A stretch of DNA of 64,000 nucleotides from contig JAFGHS010000165.1 of NCBI GenBank assembly GCA_016930075.1, positions 28,103-92,102 on the forward strand, given 5' to 3'. The translations under genes were made by a program, and so were the position numbers. Position 1 is the first letter of the stretch, and every line of letters begins with the position of its first letter. Below the pieces are notes generated by a model. The model had not been told where the DNA came from, made no database searches, and worked only from the letters and a program-made list of their open reading frames with translations. Shown in pieces: positions 61,567 through 64,000 of this stretch. This stretch comes from Deltaproteobacteria bacterium. Lineage in GTDB: Bacteria > Desulfobacterota > Syntrophia > Syntrophales > JAFGHS01.

Positions 61567-62913
61567 CTAATTTACAAATTGCCGGTGGTTCGACTTAAAC
61601 GGTTGCGATAACTGCTGAATGTCCTCGGCGCATCTCCGGAGGAAGGAGAGATCTTTGTAAGCAGTGGTTTTCCAATTTCCGCCCTCCAGTTTGGATAATG
61701 ATAACAACTGACCTCTATTGTACGTTCTTTTTTCAATCGGATTGCCGGAGTTGCCAAATATAATCCATTCCCCGGTGCGATAGCCGTTTTCGTAGTAGAA
61801 CGTGTCTGCTGACAGCAGCCCATTCATCCCGAAGACTTTTCCTTTGCCGTGATAGTAAAGGTCATCATTTATGGGGCATTCGTTGTTCTTTTTCCCAAAA
61901 GTGTGGCGCTCCACAATAACAATCTGTTTGCCGTCGATTCTTTCTACCCGCGGCACTTCTCTATAATTGATTGCGATTAAAGAGAAAGCCGCTATGACAG
62001 ATACGGAGACCATAACCAGATACATCGCCAACAGAACAATCTTCGACAATACTTTTGCCGGTACGAACTTGATGGTGTCTACGATGGCCGTCAATTGATT
62101 GTAAATTCCCTGGTAAATCAGTTTTGGCGTAAAGAGCCTGGGGTAACGATCCTTAAGCTTGTCAACGACAACCTGCATGGCGCTTTCATTTTCCATTAAT
62201 TCATCAACGGACGCCGCCGTGATGCCTTCGGATTTCAAGTCATTCGATATGCCGTGAAGTTTGAAATTTGCAAAGGCGATATAGAGCGTGACAACGCCCA
62301 AAAGGCCGATGATGATGTCTTTCGCAAGGGCTGCAAGAAGAAAAAATATAGCGGCGCCCATCAATGCGAAGAAAAATCGAAAGTATTTCCGATTGATGAA
62401 AAGGACATCGATATATCTGCCGCCGTCGAGAGGCATGATGGGCAGAAAATTCAAGGCGTTTAACAACAGCATCATTTGCGCGGCCTTAAAGACGTAATAA
62501 TTTTTTGTCAGCGTAAAAAGGATATACAAAGCGATGCCGGCGATGATGCCGGGGAAAGGCCCCATCAATGAAACGATGCAGCTTTTTGCGGCCGTTTCAT
62601 TCCGGTTTTTGCCGGACACGGCGGCGCCGACGAAAGGGATGAAAAACATTTTTACGTCGTTGTACTTAAGCAATTTCATGGCGGCCAGGTGTCCCAGTTC
62701 ATGAAAGAAAAGAACGCCGATCAGGATGAGGATGTCCTGCCATTTAATGGAGATGATGCCTGCGCTGAAAAAAAGGATCACCGTAACGATGAGCAGCCCC
62801 AAAGAGCCGAATTTACTTTGATTGGAGCCGATGGATTTTAATTGAGGAATCAAGTCATTTTTCAGATCTACCGCAACGTTCGGACTGCTGTCCATATTCT
62901 GATCCACTGCCAT
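61567..62913 (-). CDS. Site-2-type (M50) membrane metalloprotease with C-terminal extension
   Basis: A 448-residue protein with about seven transmembrane segments. Zinc motif H71ELGH75 lies in LFFHELGHLAAMK, and the second motif is PLDGGRYIDVL (Asp163), both within helices, as in site-2 proteases. A transmembrane segment at about 298-325 leads to an extracytoplasmic C-terminal domain (about 330-448) containing MORN-like YYENGYRTGEWIIFGNSG. M50 enzymes cut membrane proteins in regulated proteolysis or spore and envelope signalling; the substrate is unknown. ATG 62913 is preferred (GGAGG nine bases upstream); GTG 62931 is an alternative. The selenoprotein gene follows by 23 bp and may be cotranscribed. 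Confidence 0.85.
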   Translation of the reverse strand: MAVDQNMDSSPNVAVDLKNDLIPQLKSIGSNQSKFGSLGLLIVTVILFFSAGIISIKWQDILILIGVLFFHELGHLAAMKLLKYNDVKMFFIPFVGAAVSGKNRNETAAKSCIVSLMGPFPGIIAGIALYILFTLTKNYYVFKAAQMMLLLNALNFLPIMPLDGGRYIDVLFINRKYFRFFFALMGAAIFFLLAALAKDIIIGLLGVVTLYIAFANFKLHGISNDLKSEGITAASVDELMENESAMQVVVDKLKDRYPRLFTPKLIYQGIYNQLTAIVDTIKFVPAKVLSKIVLLAMYLVMVSVSVIAAFSLIAINYREVPRVERIDGKQIVIVERHTFGKKNNECPINDDLYYHGKGKVFGMNGLLSADTFYYENGYRTGEWIIFGNSGNPIEKRTYNRGQLLSLSKLEGGNWKTTAYKDLSFLRRCAEDIQQLSQPFKSNHRQFVN

Positions 62914-63238
62914 ATTGTGTTTCACCTCCACACGGTTTATGAATTTTAGAATCCGGCGTCGCCTTTGTCATAGCATAAGGATTGCCGATGGTGTTAGCGA
63001 GACCTTTACACAACCCCTCTATTCGTCATACCGGCGGAAGCCGGTATCCGGAAGCTATTGAAATTACTGGATTCCGTGTCGCGTTTTGCTCGCACGGAAT
63101 GACAGAATTGTTGGTTTTACATAGTGGTGCAAAGGCCTCTTAGCGTTCTCACGGAATCATTGCGTACATCCGGCAAAAACCTGCCTCCCGAATTTATGTG
63201 GGCCGCCCGAAAGGAAATCCCCGGCTCCGTGACGATGT
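62914..63238. other. Intergenic region with MITE-like element
   Basis: No gene seen. The element at 62999-63139 occupies most of it. The remainder contains the promoter side of the M50-selenoprotein genes and the tail after the DUF3795 gene. Confidence 0.6.
62999..63139. mobile_element. MITE-like element, unoccupied copy
   Basis: 141 bp with ends GAGACCTTTACACAAC and GTGGTGCAAAGGCCTC (imperfect inverse), flanked by exact TTAGC duplications (62994-62998, 63140-63144). The interior matches the element at 60917-61182 in the reverse orientation, but has no nested insertion. Confidence 0.92.
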
Positions 63239-63763
63239 TTATGATCTGCTCTTCAAATACGGCTCAATGGCCTGTTTGTGCCTGGCCACATAATTGCAGC
63301 TCGGTTCGCTGCCGCACTTCCTGCACTTTGCATCGTAGGCGGAGTTGACGGTTCGACATTGAGGGCAGGTGTAGTCTTCCCGAATGTCCGTAAGCCAGCG
63401 TTCATAACTGACCGCCCTGATTTGCTCCAGACTATCCCAAAGGTCGATCCGATGAGGCCGTTCGGATTGAAACTGCTTCAGATCATCGCAGGGATACTCC
63501 GCGCATTCAACGCAAAAATCGATGCCTCGTCCGGCGGCGCAGGAGAACATTTTGCATGTCTGGCAATAAGGCCCCCTCTTGGACGACCGGCATCCGTAAC
63601 ACTTGACGGCTTCCTCTGATACCTCAAATCGCCTCGCCATGGCGGCAAGCCTTGCCGGATCTTCCGTGGTGGCGATGAATAAAGAGCATGCCTCACAATA
63701 AAGGCCGCATACGGCGGCGAATGTTTTGTCCGATCCTCCCGGTGCATTGTCTTCTTTTTGCAT
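63239..63763 (-). CDS. DUF3795 Cys-rich protein
   Basis: A 174-residue soluble protein rich in Cys. The N-terminus AAVCGLYCEACSLFIATTED and KCYGCRSSKRGPYCQTCKMF, then DFCVECAEYPCDDLKQFQ are the typical DUF3795 pattern, with Cys pairs likely to bind zinc or Fe-S. A second zinc ribbon follows (TCPQCRTVNSAYDAKCRKCG). Function is unknown; the family is widespread in anaerobes. AAGGAAG lies about ten bases upstream of ATG 63763. Confidence 0.88.
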   Translation of the reverse strand: MQKEDNAPGGSDKTFAAVCGLYCEACSLFIATTEDPARLAAMARRFEVSEEAVKCYGCRSSKRGPYCQTCKMFSCAAGRGIDFCVECAEYPCDDLKQFQSERPHRIDLWDSLEQIRAVSYERWLTDIREDYTCPQCRTVNSAYDAKCRKCGSEPSCNYVARHKQAIEPYLKSRS

Positions 63764-63933
63764 GATGACTTTCTTCCTTTCCTGCCTGACGGAAAAACAT
63801 TATTTGATTCATCGCCCTTTCGAGAAGGCGGCGCGATATACATCGTCGGTCGGCCGACCCCGGATTATACCTTCCCGATATTCTCAATAACGGTGTCCGG
63901 CTTCCTGAAGATACCCCTCTGTGCCAATATAAG

Positions 63934-64000
63934 TGAGACACTTTCCCCCCAATAGTTTAGTGTAGGGCGGGAAGGAGAAAAATAAATGGGAAAGAAAGAA
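63934..64000 (+). mobile_element. Probable left end of IS3-type insertion sequence (cut by window)
   Basis: TGAGACACTTTCCCCCC (63934) followed by AATAGTTTAGTGTAGGG resembles the TG-starting, C-rich left ends of IS3-family elements. A start codon follows after a good ribosome site. Only 67 bases are visible, so the call is tentative. Confidence 0.4.
63986..64000 (+). CDS. Start of an ORF cut by the right edge (possible transposase OrfA)
   Basis: AAGGAG (63973-63978) precedes ATG 63986; the visible residues are MGKKE. Position next to an IS3-like end suggests OrfA, but five residues cannot show it. Confidence 0.4.

Noticed and set aside
1..64000. tRNA or rRNA genes
   Set aside because: No cloverleaf with GTTCRANNC-type T arm and no rRNA signature was noticed on reading; a tRNAscan run would be needed to exclude this fully.

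Overview
The window reads as chromosome of an anaerobic, probably syntrophic member of the Desulfobacterota (Syntrophales-like). Supporting signs are a large two-domain BcrAD/HgdC-type CoA activase, several class III (CaiB) CoA-transferases with OxlT-like MFS carriers, a phenylacetate-CoA ligase-like enzyme, HypA/HypB, a Sec-containing SelW-like protein, archaeal-type aspartate-semialdehyde dehydrogenase, clostridial-type PurA, and a Gram-negative envelope (Tol-Pal, lipoproteins, O-antigen-ligase-like protein). The taxon is an inference from gene content; there is no rRNA or tRNA gene in the window.

Layout. 1-7997 (minus): CoA activase (cut by the left edge), purN, lysA, an SDR, a HAD phosphatase, purA and an overlapping amidoligase-like gene. 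8113-12529: LysR regulator, then on the minus strand a small membrane protein, an MFS carrier and a CaiB transferase. 13108-18675: flavodoxin-like protein, PEGA Ser/Thr kinase divergent from a Sel1-repeat lipoprotein, and an AT-rich patch with an Apea-type HEPN protein and a transposase remnant. 19165-22586: a two-domain glycosyltransferase and a sugar aminotransferase. 22788-25587: a KamA-type aminomutase, EF-P and EpmA, i.e. the EF-P beta-lysylation set. 25727-36010: tolQ-tolR-tolA-tolB and pal-cpoB, split by a 5.4-kb metabolic insert (fused CaiB, hypA, hypB, MFS). 36068-43613 (minus): purD, purE, sua5, ctpA, a divergent polysaccharide deacetylase, a TPR lipoprotein and a LolA/LolB-like lipoprotein. 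43784-47451: lepB, asd, an orphan family-5 solute-binding protein. 48474-57537: a co-oriented envelope cluster with radical SAM/SPASM enzyme, GT-C-like membrane protein, ABC ATPase and permease, LolA-like periplasmic protein, outer-membrane barrel and O-antigen-ligase-like protein. 57754-64000: PaaK-like ligase, FAD oxidoreductase, selenoprotein, M50 protease, DUF3795 protein, and the probable left end of an IS3-type element at the right edge.

The most striking items are: (1) a 78-residue SelW/Rdx selenoprotein that is invisible unless one in-frame TGA is read as selenocysteine; (2) non-autonomous inverted-repeat elements, one nested inside another, with exact 5-bp target duplications and an unoccupied copy 2 kb away, in which interior cassettes are shared between different terminal repeats; (3) arrays of exact-period but degenerate 7-bp repeats, purine-rich on the coding strand, in four intra-operon spacers (one runs up to the purN start codon, one encodes the tail of a protein); (4) the 9-kb radical SAM / ABC / LolA-like / barrel / ligase cluster, preceded by a leader with two mutually exclusive hairpins. 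I saw no CRISPR array, tRNA or rRNA.
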